Assembly: GCA_003518245.1 (NCBI GenBank)
Contig: DOZA01000179.1
Span: 440-17,127 of the forward strand
Origin: Bacteroidales bacterium
GTDB lineage: Bacteria > Bacteroidota > Bacteroidia > Bacteroidales > VadinHA17
DNA length: 16,688 nt
Direction: 5' to 3'
Part shown: positions 6,797-16,082 of the stretch, one piece after another
Layout: the number at the start of each line of letters is the position of its first letter
Position numbering within the stretch: the stretch's first letter is position 1
Position numbers and translations under genes: made by a program
The notes under the pieces: generated by a model
The model's database searches: none
What the model saw: only the letters and a program-made list of their open reading frames with translations
What the model was told of the DNA's origin: nothing

Positions 6797-9073
6797 ATGC
6801 CGGAGCCTATATATGCCGATATTATTTTACCACTCTCCCTGTCTGATATGTATACTTATATCGTGCCCGTTGAGATAAGCAAAGATTTTAGAAGGGGAAG
6901 TCTTGTTGTTGTACCATTTGGCAGAAACAGGAATTATACCGGTATCGTTCATAAAGTGCATAATAAGAAGCCTGACCTGCCTGCTATGAAGAAGATCTTA
7001 AGTGTAGCAGAAAGGGATATATTTATATCAGATGAGCAGATGGACCTGTGGCAATGGGTTAGTGAGTACTATCATTGCAATCAGGGTGAGGTTATGAATG
7101 CTGCTTTGCCTGCAGCTTTAATGACAACTGATGAAAATAAGGGATATAAAAAGAAGACAGAAGTTAAGATACAACTGGCACGCAAATATACTGAAGAAGA
7201 AATGTCGGAATTACTTGATAAACTCCAAAAAAAACCTTCACGTTACAGGCTTATGATATCATATCTGGATATGAGTTTCTACAGTGAGGAGCATAGCTTT
7301 TCTGTAATAGCCAGGAATAAATTGATACAGAAATCAAAAACTTCATATTCTGTGCTCAATAAAATGGTTGAAACAGGAATCTTCAGCGAAATAATTGAAG
7401 AGAAATCCAGATTTGATGATTGGACAGGAAGAAGGGAAAAACTAAAACAGCTGAGTGATTACCAGGACGAAGCTTATAATAATATCTGTTCTTTTTTTAA
7501 AAGAAAAATGACCGTCCTGCTTCACGGGGTTACTTCCAGTGGCAAGACAGAAATATATATTCATCTTATTAAAAAGACCCTTAAGAGAGGAGAAAAGGTA
7601 CTTTATCTTCTACCGGAAATTGCTCTCACCACGCAGATAATAAACAGGCTAAGATTATATTTTGGGGGAATGGTAGGTGTTTATCATTCAGGCCTCAGTG
7701 ATAATGAGAAAGCAGAAGTCTATAAAAGGATCAATGGCAGGTCTTCACTTGGGGAGTACAGGATTCTGCTGGGCGTAAGATCTTCAGTATTCCTGCCTGT
7801 AGATAACCTGGGGCTTATAATTATTGATGAGGAACATGATAGTTCATACAAACAGTATGATCCTGCCCCACGTTATAATGCCAGGGATACAGCTATTATG
7901 CGGGCTCATCTTGTTGGTGCATGTGTTTTGCTTGGTTCAGCAACTCCTTCTGTTGAGTCAATGTTTAATGCGAAAACAGGAAAATATGGATATGTGAGTT
8001 TAGAACAAAGGTTTGGGAATATCAGGATGCCGGAGATAATATTAACTGATTCAAAAGAAGCCTACCATAAAAAGACCATGATATCACATTTTACACCCGC
8101 GATGATTTCAGCCATTGACCAGGCTCTGGAAAAAGATGAACAGGTGGTTTTATTACGAAACCGGAGGGGCTTTGCACATTTCATTATTTGTGATGATTGT
8201 GGGTGGACTCCCGTTTGTCCTAATTGTTCAGTTAATTATGCCTATCATAAAAACCCTGATCGTCTGTATTGTCATTATTGCGGATCTACAGATTCGATGC
8301 CTTCAAAATGTGCAAGCTGTTCGTCTACCAACATCAAACAGAAAGGCTTTGGCACCGAAAAGGTTGAAGATGAAATATCGATACTGTTCCCTGATGCAAA
8401 AATAATGAGAATGGACTATGACAGCACAAGGAGAAAAGGATCAATAGAAAAGATTATACATGATCTTGAAAAAAGGGAAGTGGATATACTGATAGGTACA
8501 CAGATGATCTCTAAAGGTCTTGATATTGAAAACCTTACGGTCGTTGGTGTGTTAAATATTGATGACATGCTTTTTTATCCTGATTTCAGGGCTCATGAGC
8601 GGTGTTTTCAGCTGGCTGCACAGGTAAGTGGCCGGGCAGGAAGGAGACAGACTCGTGGTAAAGTAATAATACAGACAGCTAATCCCCGTCATCCTGTTAT
8701 GAAGCAGATACTTAATAATGATTATAAGGGAATGTATGAGAGCCAGATAAATGAAAGGAAAGAATTCAATTATCCCCCGTTTTCCAGGCTTATACGAATT
8801 TATCTTAAGCATAAGAACAACGATGTGGTAAAAAGCGCCGCAAGAATATTGGCTTCAAATCTCAGGGAGGCACTAGGCAGTAGAGTACTGGGCCCTGAAT
8901 CTCCTCCTCACCAGAGGATACAGAAAATGTATATTAAATCAATATTGCTTAAGACAGATAAAAATAAGTCGTACCGGTATATCAGGGAACTGGTGATGAG
9001 AAATTTCTCAGTACTGCAAAAAGAAAATGAGTTTTCAGGCCTGAGAATGTATTCTGATGTCGATCCTCAATAA
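6797..9073 (+). CDS. priA: Primosomal protein N' (replication restart helicase PriA)
   Basis: PriA recognises stalled or collapsed forks and reloads the replicative helicase. This 758-residue protein has the N-terminal fork-binding domain (YADIILPLSLSDMYTYIVP near the start). The superfamily 2 helicase core follows: Walker A GVTSSGKTE with Lys250, motif Ia LLPEIALTT, DEEH box at 344-347, LLGSATPS, and late motifs GTQMISKGLD and QVSGRAGR. A zinc-binding insert at residues 465-508 has four CxxC pairs (CDDC, CPNC, CHYC, CASC), all eight cysteines present. The length is slightly below many Bacteroidota PriA proteins, but no domain is missing. The ATG at 6797 fits the conserved N-terminus. It lies 91 bases after the hybrid kinase with no terminator between them, and only a weak -7-like box (TATTTTTA at 6768) precedes it, so co-transcription is possible. 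It converges on the glycosyltransferase gene. Confidence 0.97.
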   Translation: MPEPIYADIILPLSLSDMYTYIVPVEISKDFRRGSLVVVPFGRNRNYTGIVHKVHNKKPDLPAMKKILSVAERDIFISDEQMDLWQWVSEYYHCNQGEVMNAALPAALMTTDENKGYKKKTEVKIQLARKYTEEEMSELLDKLQKKPSRYRLMISYLDMSFYSEEHSFSVIARNKLIQKSKTSYSVLNKMVETGIFSEIIEEKSRFDDWTGRREKLKQLSDYQDEAYNNICSFFKRKMTVLLHGVTSSGKTEIYIHLIKKTLKRGEKVLYLLPEIALTTQIINRLRLYFGGMVGVYHSGLSDNEKAEVYKRINGRSSLGEYRILLGVRSSVFLPVDNLGLIIIDEEHDSSYKQYDPAPRYNARDTAIMRAHLVGACVLLGSATPSVESMFNAKTGKYGYVSLEQRFGNIRMPEIILTDSKEAYHKKTMISHFTPAMISAIDQALEKDEQVVLLRNRRGFAHFIICDDCGWTPVCPNCSVNYAYHKNPDRLYCHYCGSTDSMPSKCASCSSTNIKQKGFGTEKVEDEISILFPDAKIMRMDYDSTRRKGSIEKIIHDLEKREVDILIGTQMISKGLDIENLTVVGVLNIDDMLFYPDFRAHERCFQLAAQVSGRAGRRQTRGKVIIQTANPRHPVMKQILNNDYKGMYESQINERKEFNYPPFSRLIRIYLKHKNNDVVKSAARILASNLREALGSRVLGPESPPHQRIQKMYIKSILLKTDKNKSYRYIRELVMRNFSVLQKENEFSGLRMYSDVDPQ

Positions 9074-9124
9074 ATATGAAGAGATATATGGTAGGATTGT
9101 AAGATTAAATCCAGGACAGATAGA

Positions 9125-10264
9125 TCATTTTTTTATGCTATCATCCAGCAAGAAAAGATTCTTTACCATTTTATCCCATCTGTATTTGTCTTTTTCTGAC
9201 TTTATCCCCCTTACAAAATCATCATACCTGTCATTACTGAAAAAGTCGATCAGTGCTTCAGCAACTTCCCCGGGATCAGTGTTAACAACATAACCACCCT
9301 TCCCATGCGGAATAATTTCTGACAGGCCACCAACATTGGTTACCAGCATTGGTTTATTGAAGTGGTATCCTATCTGGGTTATCCCACTCTGTGTGGCCGA
9401 CTTATAAGGTTGTGCTATTATGTCGGAAGCACAAAACCATTTAGCAACATCTTTATTTGGTACAAAATGAGGATATACTGAAATTTCTTTCTCCAGCTTA
9501 TGTTTCTTTATCAATTCATCATATGGTGCCCGTGATACATAAAATTCTCCAACCACAAGCAACCTGACCTTTATATTTCTTAGTTTTTTATGCGCAAAGG
9601 CATTGATCATTATATCAAGCCCCTTGTAATCCCTTATAAGACCAAAGAAAAGAATATATCTGTAAGACGGATCAAGTCTGAGCTTATCAAGAGCAGCATC
9701 CCTGCTTATTGTTTCACCGAAATTATCAAAAACAGGATGCGGCGAATAGATCCTTGGTTTATCAGTATTGAATAAATCAAGTTCACTAAGAACTGACCTG
9801 GACATTGCAATAAACCCATCAACATTTTTGACAAAATACCTGGTAAGAAAGGCATCTCCAGGACGTTTTTCGTGTGGTATTATATTATCCAGCAGGCTGA
9901 TTATTCTGGTATGACCATTTTTCTTTATTATCCTGGCGATGGTGCCGAGACAGGGCGCCATAAAAGGCAACCAGTACCTGAGAATAACTGTGTCAGGCTT
10001 TTCTCTTCGTATCCTCCTGGCAACACTGATCCAGTTAATGGGCCATATAGAGTTTACACTTCTTTTTATTTCAATATCTTCGGGAGCGGGCCCATCAGAA
10101 TACTGTGTTTCCCCGGGGAATAATATACCTGGATATTGAAGTGTGAAAGTTTCAATCCTGACACTGTGGCCCCATGTCTGTATCTCCATGGCAAGCCGTT
10201 CATTGAAGGCAGCCAGGCCACCACGATAGGGATGGCTTGTTCCTATAAATATTATACTGGACAT
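9125..10264 (-). CDS. GT4-type glycosyltransferase
   Basis: This is a GT-B fold, GT4-like glycosyltransferase that would move a sugar from an activated donor onto a lipid or growing glycan at the cytoplasmic side. From the chosen start the protein has 379 residues. The N-terminal half opens with MSSIIFIGTSHPYRGGLAAFNERLA, matching the usual acceptor-side glycine loop. The C-terminal half has YILFFGLIRDYKGLD, the donor loop region SATQSGITQIGYHFNKP and LVTNVGGLSEII. The canonical E-x7-E acidic pair is partly replaced around SATQSGITQ, a variant I believe occurs in this subgroup. The frame can be read up to an ATG at 10378, but those 38 extra residues are not conserved in style, whereas GT4 proteins start like MSSIIF, so I use 10264. 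There is no signal peptide. Donor and product are unknown. It is divergent from the GH38 gene, which may only be positional. Confidence 0.85.
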   Translation of the reverse strand: MSSIIFIGTSHPYRGGLAAFNERLAMEIQTWGHSVRIETFTLQYPGILFPGETQYSDGPAPEDIEIKRSVNSIWPINWISVARRIRREKPDTVILRYWLPFMAPCLGTIARIIKKNGHTRIISLLDNIIPHEKRPGDAFLTRYFVKNVDGFIAMSRSVLSELDLFNTDKPRIYSPHPVFDNFGETISRDAALDKLRLDPSYRYILFFGLIRDYKGLDIMINAFAHKKLRNIKVRLLVVGEFYVSRAPYDELIKKHKLEKEISVYPHFVPNKDVAKWFCASDIIAQPYKSATQSGITQIGYHFNKPMLVTNVGGLSEIIPHGKGGYVVNTDPGEVAEALIDFFSNDRYDDFVRGIKSEKDKYRWDKMVKNLFLLDDSIKK

Positions 10265-10392
10265 ACGGGTCTGATAAACATTGTAAATATAGTTAAGTAA
10301 ATATCGGTTTACCAATGTCGGACCGGGAAAAGAAAAAACTATAATGATATTATATGAAAATACGTAATATTTTTCCATTCAAATACTTAGTT

Positions 10393-10410
10393 TAATTTTG
10401 ACTATTTTTG
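10393..10410 (+). promoter_or_regulatory. Two overlapping -7 boxes for the GH38 gene
   Basis: TAATTTTG at 10393-10400 and TATTTTTG at 10403-10410 both match the Bacteroidota -7 consensus TAnnTTTG and lie 42-59 bases before the ATG at 10452. I could not find a good TTG -33 element at the expected distance for either, so strength and the choice of box are uncertain. Confidence 0.38.
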
Positions 10411-10451
10411 TAACTAAACAGTTAATTTATAATTAATTTACTATCAGGAAA

Positions 10452-13400
10452 ATGAGAAGATATATAGCATTATTATCATTATTTCTTATCTCCATATCAA
10501 TATCTGCCCAGTACTCAGAAATCTTTAAAAGAGATATTCTTTTATCAGAAAAAGTAGTTGGTTATTACGAGGGGTATAAAATAAGTTCAGGGATGAATGA
10601 TTTTACCTACCATTCATTTCGTGAAGATATCAGTGAGGCAATGTTATCAAGATGCACTGATGGTAATATGTCAATAGAGTGGGAAACAGAGAAAGTTACT
10701 GGGGATATTAATTCAGCCTGTGGTTTTATATGGATGGCGGCCATGGATCTCACTGATGAAAAGTGCAGGTTCGAGGTGTATATTGATGAAATAAAACGGT
10801 TTGAAATATATTCTGGTCCTGACCCTGTGTTAAATGTAGAGTCTACAGGGGAGGGCAACATGAATTTTTACCCGGTAGAAACCGATACGCATGGTGATAT
10901 ACATGGATATATGACACTGGAAGCACCAGCTGAGTGGATATTTCCTGGCAGGCCACTTAAAATCAGCATAAAAGGCTCAGAGGCTGGTTCAAATACCTGG
11001 ATCATTGTATACAAAGCTAATGATGCCCTTTCTTATCTTCAAAATAAGGCAAGGTATTCATTCCATCTTAAGGCCAGGCTGTTAAATAATAATAATAACT
11101 ATGATGTTATTTTGCACAGCCCTGAATGTTTCAGTGGTAAAGAACTTGAGATTATCTCCGGTAAAAATAAAATGAAGAAAGCTCTTACCAGCAAAAATAA
11201 TCGTTCAGAACTCGGTTTTAAAATGAATTTATCAGGTGAAGATGATAATCTTATAATAAAAGATGAGTTTGGTGAGCTGCTTAATATAAAGGATATTAAT
11301 GCCCCTGGCAGTACTACAAGAATACAGGGTAAGTTGGTGATTATTAATAAACTGGAAGCTAATAAGAATGGTATATCTATTGATATTCAGAGACTCTACA
11401 AGCCTAAGACCGGAACCAGCCTCCTGAGGCTTTCAAGGTCAAAGATGAACATAGGAAATATATATTTAATGAATTCAAGTCACCAGGATATAGCATGGAT
11501 GGACACACCCGGTAAATGCGTTATTGACAGGGATACAATGTTGCTGGAACCTTTGATCGGGAATGCTATTATCTCTGATTCATACCGGTTTGATATAGAA
11601 GATGCTCTTATGCTTAAAGAGTATATTGACCGTCACCCGGGTAAAAAGAAAATCGTTGGTGAATTATTAAAAAGCGGCAGGTTATCATGCGGATCATCAT
11701 TTATTCAGCCCTATGAAGAGATGTATTCAGGTGAGTCACTTGCACGACAGCTATATTTTGGAGCGAGGTGGTTAAAAAAGGAGTTTGATTATGATGCTGT
11801 TGTTTACTGGAATGTTGATGTTCCGGGAAGAACCCTGCAAATGCCTCAGATACTGAAAAAGGGAGGTACTGATTATATGATATTCAGCAGGTTTGGAAAG
11901 GGATTCTATAAATGGTATTCCCCGGATGGTTCATATATTACTGCATATTCACCGGGTCATTATGCTAATTCATACGGACCCTTACAAAGGAATTTCTTTG
12001 AAGCTGCAAGATATATCAGCGAAAATGCGTTATCATGGTCTGAGTATTTTAATAAGGGTACTGAGGTTGCCATACCCCTCTTATCAGACTGGGATATGAG
12101 CCCTGCTAATGATTATGGGCCTCTTGCTGATAAATGGATGAATTTAAGTGAAATTGAAAATGAAGATGGTGTTTTTGAAAAACTTAATCTTCCAGAATTC
12201 AGGATTACAACCGCTAATGTTTTTTTCAAAGCCCTTTCAAAACAGGCCGACAATATATCTCATTTAAAAGGAGAAAGGCCTGCAGTATGGTTATATATTC
12301 ATGGACCTTCTCATTACCAGGCTCTTAAAGCCAGCAGGGAAGCTGATATCCTGCTTACTAAAGTGGAAAAATTCAATTCAGCCCTGGCAGCAGTAAAGAG
12401 TACATTTGAATATTATCCTGTTGATGAACTTAATGCTGCCTGGGAGGCTAAAATATACCCTGATCATGGATGGGGAGGTAAAGGAGGTGATATCACCGAT
12501 AGCTTCTTCAATATGAAATTTAACTTTGCAAGGAGTGAGGCCCGGCGACTGTTGGAAAAAGTATTATTTACCCTTTCATCTGAAATAGATGTTAGAGAAA
12601 AAAACGGGAACCCATTGGTTGTGTTTAATAGTATGAGCAGCGTAAGAACTGATATAGCAAAGGTGGAACTGGTATTCCCCGAGGAATCAGGTAATACACT
12701 TGTACTAAGGGATGAGAAAGGCAGTATTATTCCGTCTCAATTGTCAGAAATAAGAAGGAATAGTGATGGATCACTTCATACGGCAATACTGGTCTTCCTT
12801 GCCTCAGATGTACCATCAGTAGGTTATAAGACATACTATTATGAACTGGTTAATAACAGGCGTAGTGATAAAAGAAGAGTAGATCAGAATAACCATTTGT
12901 CAAATGACTATTTCGATATTACCCTGGGACCAAGGGGTATAGAATATCTCTACGATAAGGAATATAACGAGGTGATAATAGATAATGACACTTTTGCTGG
13001 AGGAGAAGTAATAACTATGAAATCAGTGGGTAATGGTGCCGGAGAGTTTAAGGATATCCAGCAACCTGAAATGGATGATTACGATTTTACGGGTTCATGT
13101 GGTGAGAACATTAACTGGCAGATGATTGAGGATGGTGAGTTATATACCAGGATGAAGATTCGGCAACCGGTTAAATATGCTGAAATAGAGAGAATTATTA
13201 CAGTTTACCATGTTTATAAGAAAATTGATATTGACATAAGTATCCTGAACTGGCAAGGGATTTTATACAGGGAATTCAGAATGGTTATGCCTCTGAAACA
13301 GACCGATGCAGATATTGCATACGAAGTTCCTTTTGGCGTATTAAGGGTAGGTAAGGATGAAATTGCAGGAGCTGCAGGGGAAAGATATACTACAGAATGC

Positions 13401-14003
13401 AATAATATACATCCAAGGGGAATACAGAACTGGATAAGTTCTAGTAACAAAAAAGTTGGATTTACAATGAGTTCTGATGTTGTAGTGGCAGACTATACTG
13501 ACCCCCTGAATAAAGAATCAGGCAAGCCGGTACTTCAGGCTGTATTGCTTGCATCGAGGAGAAGTTGTCACTGGCAAGGTAATCAATACCTGCAAACAGG
13601 TGATCATCATTATCACTTTTCATTTACCAGCCATAAACCAGGATGGGAAAATGGGTGTATGTTTGGTACAGGTTCGAATGAAAAACTTGATGTTATTAAA
13701 CCTGTGCTTAAATCCTCAACAGCCTCTTTACCCGAGAATATGAGTTTCTTCAGTACCGGTAATAAGAATATAATAATCAGTACAGTTAAAAAAGCTGAGG
13801 ATAACAATGCCCTGGTGACCAGGGTTTATGAGTATAAAGGAGGAGATACGGATCTAAAATTTAAACTGTTTAGGGATATACAGACTGTATATAAGACAAA
13901 TCTAATTGAGTATCCGCAAAGTAAAATAAGAACCAGGACAAAAAATGGATTTACTGTAAAAGTAGGGAAATATTCGATTGAGACTTTCAGGTTCGACCTG
14001 TAG
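10452..14003 (+). CDS. Secreted GH38-type alpha-mannosidase, large
   Basis: This 1183-residue protein begins with a Sec signal peptide (MRRYIALLSLFLISISISAQ, cleavage near residue 19), so it acts in the periplasm or outside. Residues about 20-330 form a non-catalytic, beta-rich-looking region. The GH38 core follows: IYLMNSSHQDIAW with probable zinc ligands His344 and Asp346, and YWNVDVPGRTLQMPQIL with the likely nucleophile Asp456. PLLSDWDMSP (Asp546/Asp548) holds the acid/base candidate. IHGPSHYQALKASREAD (His617/His621) sits where the family's late zinc histidine lies. A long beta-sandwich C-terminus follows, typical of the family. GH38 enzymes release alpha-linked mannose from glycans. It is longer than many family members because of its N-terminal extension. 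There is no adjacent SusC/SusD pair, so it is not in a classic polysaccharide utilisation locus here. Substrate is unknown; residue roles are assigned by motif only. Confidence 0.85.
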   Translation: MRRYIALLSLFLISISISAQYSEIFKRDILLSEKVVGYYEGYKISSGMNDFTYHSFREDISEAMLSRCTDGNMSIEWETEKVTGDINSACGFIWMAAMDLTDEKCRFEVYIDEIKRFEIYSGPDPVLNVESTGEGNMNFYPVETDTHGDIHGYMTLEAPAEWIFPGRPLKISIKGSEAGSNTWIIVYKANDALSYLQNKARYSFHLKARLLNNNNNYDVILHSPECFSGKELEIISGKNKMKKALTSKNNRSELGFKMNLSGEDDNLIIKDEFGELLNIKDINAPGSTTRIQGKLVIINKLEANKNGISIDIQRLYKPKTGTSLLRLSRSKMNIGNIYLMNSSHQDIAWMDTPGKCVIDRDTMLLEPLIGNAIISDSYRFDIEDALMLKEYIDRHPGKKKIVGELLKSGRLSCGSSFIQPYEEMYSGESLARQLYFGARWLKKEFDYDAVVYWNVDVPGRTLQMPQILKKGGTDYMIFSRFGKGFYKWYSPDGSYITAYSPGHYANSYGPLQRNFFEAARYISENALSWSEYFNKGTEVAIPLLSDWDMSPANDYGPLADKWMNLSEIENEDGVFEKLNLPEFRITTANVFFKALSKQADNISHLKGERPAVWLYIHGPSHYQALKASREADILLTKVEKFNSALAAVKSTFEYYPVDELNAAWEAKIYPDHGWGGKGGDITDSFFNMKFNFARSEARRLLEKVLFTLSSEIDVREKNGNPLVVFNSMSSVRTDIAKVELVFPEESGNTLVLRDEKGSIIPSQLSEIRRNSDGSLHTAILVFLASDVPSVGYKTYYYELVNNRRSDKRRVDQNNHLSNDYFDITLGPRGIEYLYDKEYNEVIIDNDTFAGGEVITMKSVGNGAGEFKDIQQPEMDDYDFTGSCGENINWQMIEDGELYTRMKIRQPVKYAEIERIITVYHVYKKIDIDISILNWQGILYREFRMVMPLKQTDADIAYEVPFGVLRVGKDEIAGAAGERYTTECNNIHPRGIQNWISSSNKKVGFTMSSDVVVADYTDPLNKESGKPVLQAVLLASRRSCHWQGNQYLQTGDHHYHFSFTSHKPGWENGCMFGTGSNEKLDVIKPVLKSSTASLPENMSFFSTGNKNIIISTVKKAEDNNALVTRVYEYKGGDTDLKFKLFRDIQTVYKTNLIEYPQSKIRTRTKNGFTVKVGKYSIETFRFDL

Positions 14004-14073
14004 CATTTTTTTAGTAAGCTTGTTGAGTGATATATATTACTGAATGAATTTATAAAATAATGAATTCAAATTG

Positions 14074-14081
14074 TATTTTTG
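14074..14081 (+). promoter_or_regulatory. -7 box for the soluble hybrid kinase
   Basis: TATTTTTG matches TAnnTTTG and ends 25 bases before the ATG at 14107, which would give a leader of about 20 bases. It falls inside the frame that a TTG start at 14071 would use, so it argues that translation begins at the ATG instead. No clear -33 TTG is present. Confidence 0.4.
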
Positions 14082-14106
14082 CAATTTACAACTATATAGA
14101 AAAAAC

Positions 14107-16074
14107 ATGAAGGGGCCTGTAAAATCCAAGGAATCAAATGCTGAAAATGACCTGAAAGCTGAAGATTATAAGTGCCTTTTTGAATCGACCCTGAATGCAA
14201 TGGTTGTATTTGATCCGGAGGTCGACAATTTTATACTATGTAATGCTGCAGCATGCAATCTTTTTGGATACGGCAGGAAGGAAGATTTTAAGTATTCTTC
14301 CCTGGCAGATATTTCACCAGAATATCAACCTGATGGAAAATTATCCGCGTCTGAAGTTAAAAAGATAGTAGACAGAATATTGAATGGTGAAAGTCTCGAA
14401 GGTCGATGGCTCTTTAAACGCAAAGGGGGGGATGAATTCTTTGCCAGGGTTAACCTGATGCTTGTTCACCTGCTTAATAAACCATTGATATTTGCCGATA
14501 TCAAGGATGAAACTGAGGAGGCGCATATTGAGGCAGAGCTAAGAGACAATATGAACAGCCTTGATGTAGCCGTGAATGGTACGGGTGTAGGCCTGTGGGA
14601 TTGGGATATTGAAAATGGCAACCTGATACTTAATGACAACTGGTTTGATATGCTTGGCTTTACCAGAAAGGATTTTGAAAAACGATATAAGAAATTTGGG
14701 TTTAATACTTTCGCTGATTCAGTACATCCTGATGACATGATTAAGGTAGAAGAAAAACTCAAAAGTCATTATGCCGGGGAGATAGACTTTTACAGGGTTG
14801 AGATTAGAATGAGGACAGCCAGTAATGACTGGAAATGGATACTGGCTGCAGGAAAGGTCTCTGAATGGGAGGATGATAAACCCAGGAGAATGGTAGGTAT
14901 TCACACTGATATTGATTACAGGGTAAGGATGGAGGATAAGCTGAAGGAGGCTATTTATAAAGCAGAAGAGAGTGACAGGCTTAAAACAGCATTCCTTGCC
15001 AATATGTCACATGAGATACGTACCCCGATGAATGGAATAATAGGATTCATGGATCTTATGATTAGTCCTGAATCCACTGAGAAACAAAGAAAGGAATACT
15101 CGGAGATAATAAAAAATAATTCCAGGCAGTTGCTTGATATTGTAAATGATATAATGGATATGTCCAAGATTGAAGCCGGGCAGGTAGAGATTATTGAGTC
15201 AGTTGTTAATATCAAGGGTTTATTAAAAAGAGTGAATACCCAGTTTTCTAATGCTTTGCATAAAGGAGTAAAAATGATATTGAATACTGATGTTAAAGGC
15301 ATAGGTGAGAATATAATGTCAGACCAGGCTAAGTTGTATCAGGTATTTTCAAATCTGATATCCAATGCTTCTAAATTTACACAAGAAGGAGAAATATCAA
15401 TTGGTTATTCCCTTGAAGGCGAGATGCTTAAATTTTATGTAAAAGACACAGGAGAAGGTATTGGGAAGGAACATCATAAAGCTATTTTTGAAAGATTTAA
15501 TCAGATCGATTTACAACTATCAAGGCCGAAAGGAGGTACGGGTCTGGGCCTGTCAATATGCAAGGCCTATATAGAAAAAATGGGAGGAAATATATGGTTT
15601 GAGTCAACCAAGGGTAAAGGGAGCATATTTTATTTCACGGTACCCTACAAGCCGGTTGATTATATTAAAAGCAAAGTCATTGATCTTGCACCGGATAGTA
15701 CGGGTAAAAAACAGGATGGTATCGTTCTTGTTGTTGAAGATGAATTATATAATTACCTCTTTGCCGAGTATGTTTTAAAGGTCCGTGGATATAGCGTTAT
15801 ACATTCTGATACAGGCAGTAAGGCTATTGAATATATACGCTTATACCCTGAAATAAGCATGGTAATAATGGACATACGATTACCTGATATAACGGGATAT
15901 GAAGCAACAAAGGAAATTAAAATGATAAGGCCTGAACTACCTGTTGTGGCTCTTACAGCACTTGCCCTGTCAGGAGACAGGGAATCGGCACTTGAAGCAG
16001 GATGTGATGATTACCTGAAAAAACCAATAACAAAAGAAAAGCTTATCGAGTCTGTATCGTTTTACCTGGGTTAA
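14107..16074 (+). CDS. Soluble PAS-PAS hybrid histidine kinase with intact receiver
   Basis: From the ATG at 14107 the protein has 655 residues. It holds two PAS domains (about 19-130, and 145-270 with the PAS_3-like GLWDWDIENG...HPDD pattern), a coiled linker, HisKA with His302 in NMSHEIRTPMN, HATPase_c (NLISNASKF, DTGEGIG, GTGLGLSI) and a C-terminal receiver. The receiver is complete: acidic VVEDE, phospho-acceptor Asp589 in IMDIRLPD, ALTA and Lys639 before Pro. There is no membrane segment or signal peptide, so it senses in the cytoplasm, possibly redox or a ligand via PAS. A longer reading from TTG 14071 adds 12 residues across a -7 promoter box and is rejected. It resembles the membrane hybrid kinase at 4840 in kinase core and in the linker after the ATPase (FTVPYKPVD versus FTIPYRPVD). 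No output protein is adjacent, so the phosphorelay partner is unknown. It converges on pfkA with 8 bases between stops. Confidence 0.9.
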   Translation: MKGPVKSKESNAENDLKAEDYKCLFESTLNAMVVFDPEVDNFILCNAAACNLFGYGRKEDFKYSSLADISPEYQPDGKLSASEVKKIVDRILNGESLEGRWLFKRKGGDEFFARVNLMLVHLLNKPLIFADIKDETEEAHIEAELRDNMNSLDVAVNGTGVGLWDWDIENGNLILNDNWFDMLGFTRKDFEKRYKKFGFNTFADSVHPDDMIKVEEKLKSHYAGEIDFYRVEIRMRTASNDWKWILAAGKVSEWEDDKPRRMVGIHTDIDYRVRMEDKLKEAIYKAEESDRLKTAFLANMSHEIRTPMNGIIGFMDLMISPESTEKQRKEYSEIIKNNSRQLLDIVNDIMDMSKIEAGQVEIIESVVNIKGLLKRVNTQFSNALHKGVKMILNTDVKGIGENIMSDQAKLYQVFSNLISNASKFTQEGEISIGYSLEGEMLKFYVKDTGEGIGKEHHKAIFERFNQIDLQLSRPKGGTGLGLSICKAYIEKMGGNIWFESTKGKGSIFYFTVPYKPVDYIKSKVIDLAPDSTGKKQDGIVLVVEDELYNYLFAEYVLKVRGYSVIHSDTGSKAIEYIRLYPEISMVIMDIRLPDITGYEATKEIKMIRPELPVVALTALALSGDRESALEAGCDDYLKKPITKEKLIESVSFYLG

Positions 16075-16082
16075 TAAGTTTG

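Noticed and set aside
9057..9293. 78-residue plus-strand frame overlapping the end of priA
   Set aside because: It overlaps priA out of frame, runs antisense to the glycosyltransferase C-terminus, and is Ser/Leu-rich with no family match.
10265..10378. 38-residue N-terminal extension of the glycosyltransferase
   Set aside because: GT4 proteins begin right at the first beta strand (MSSIIFIGTSHP); the extension overlaps the likely promoter region of the divergent pair.
14071..14106. TTG start extending the soluble hybrid kinase by 12 residues
   Set aside because: The extension runs through a TAnnTTTG promoter box, and an ATG is available at 14107.
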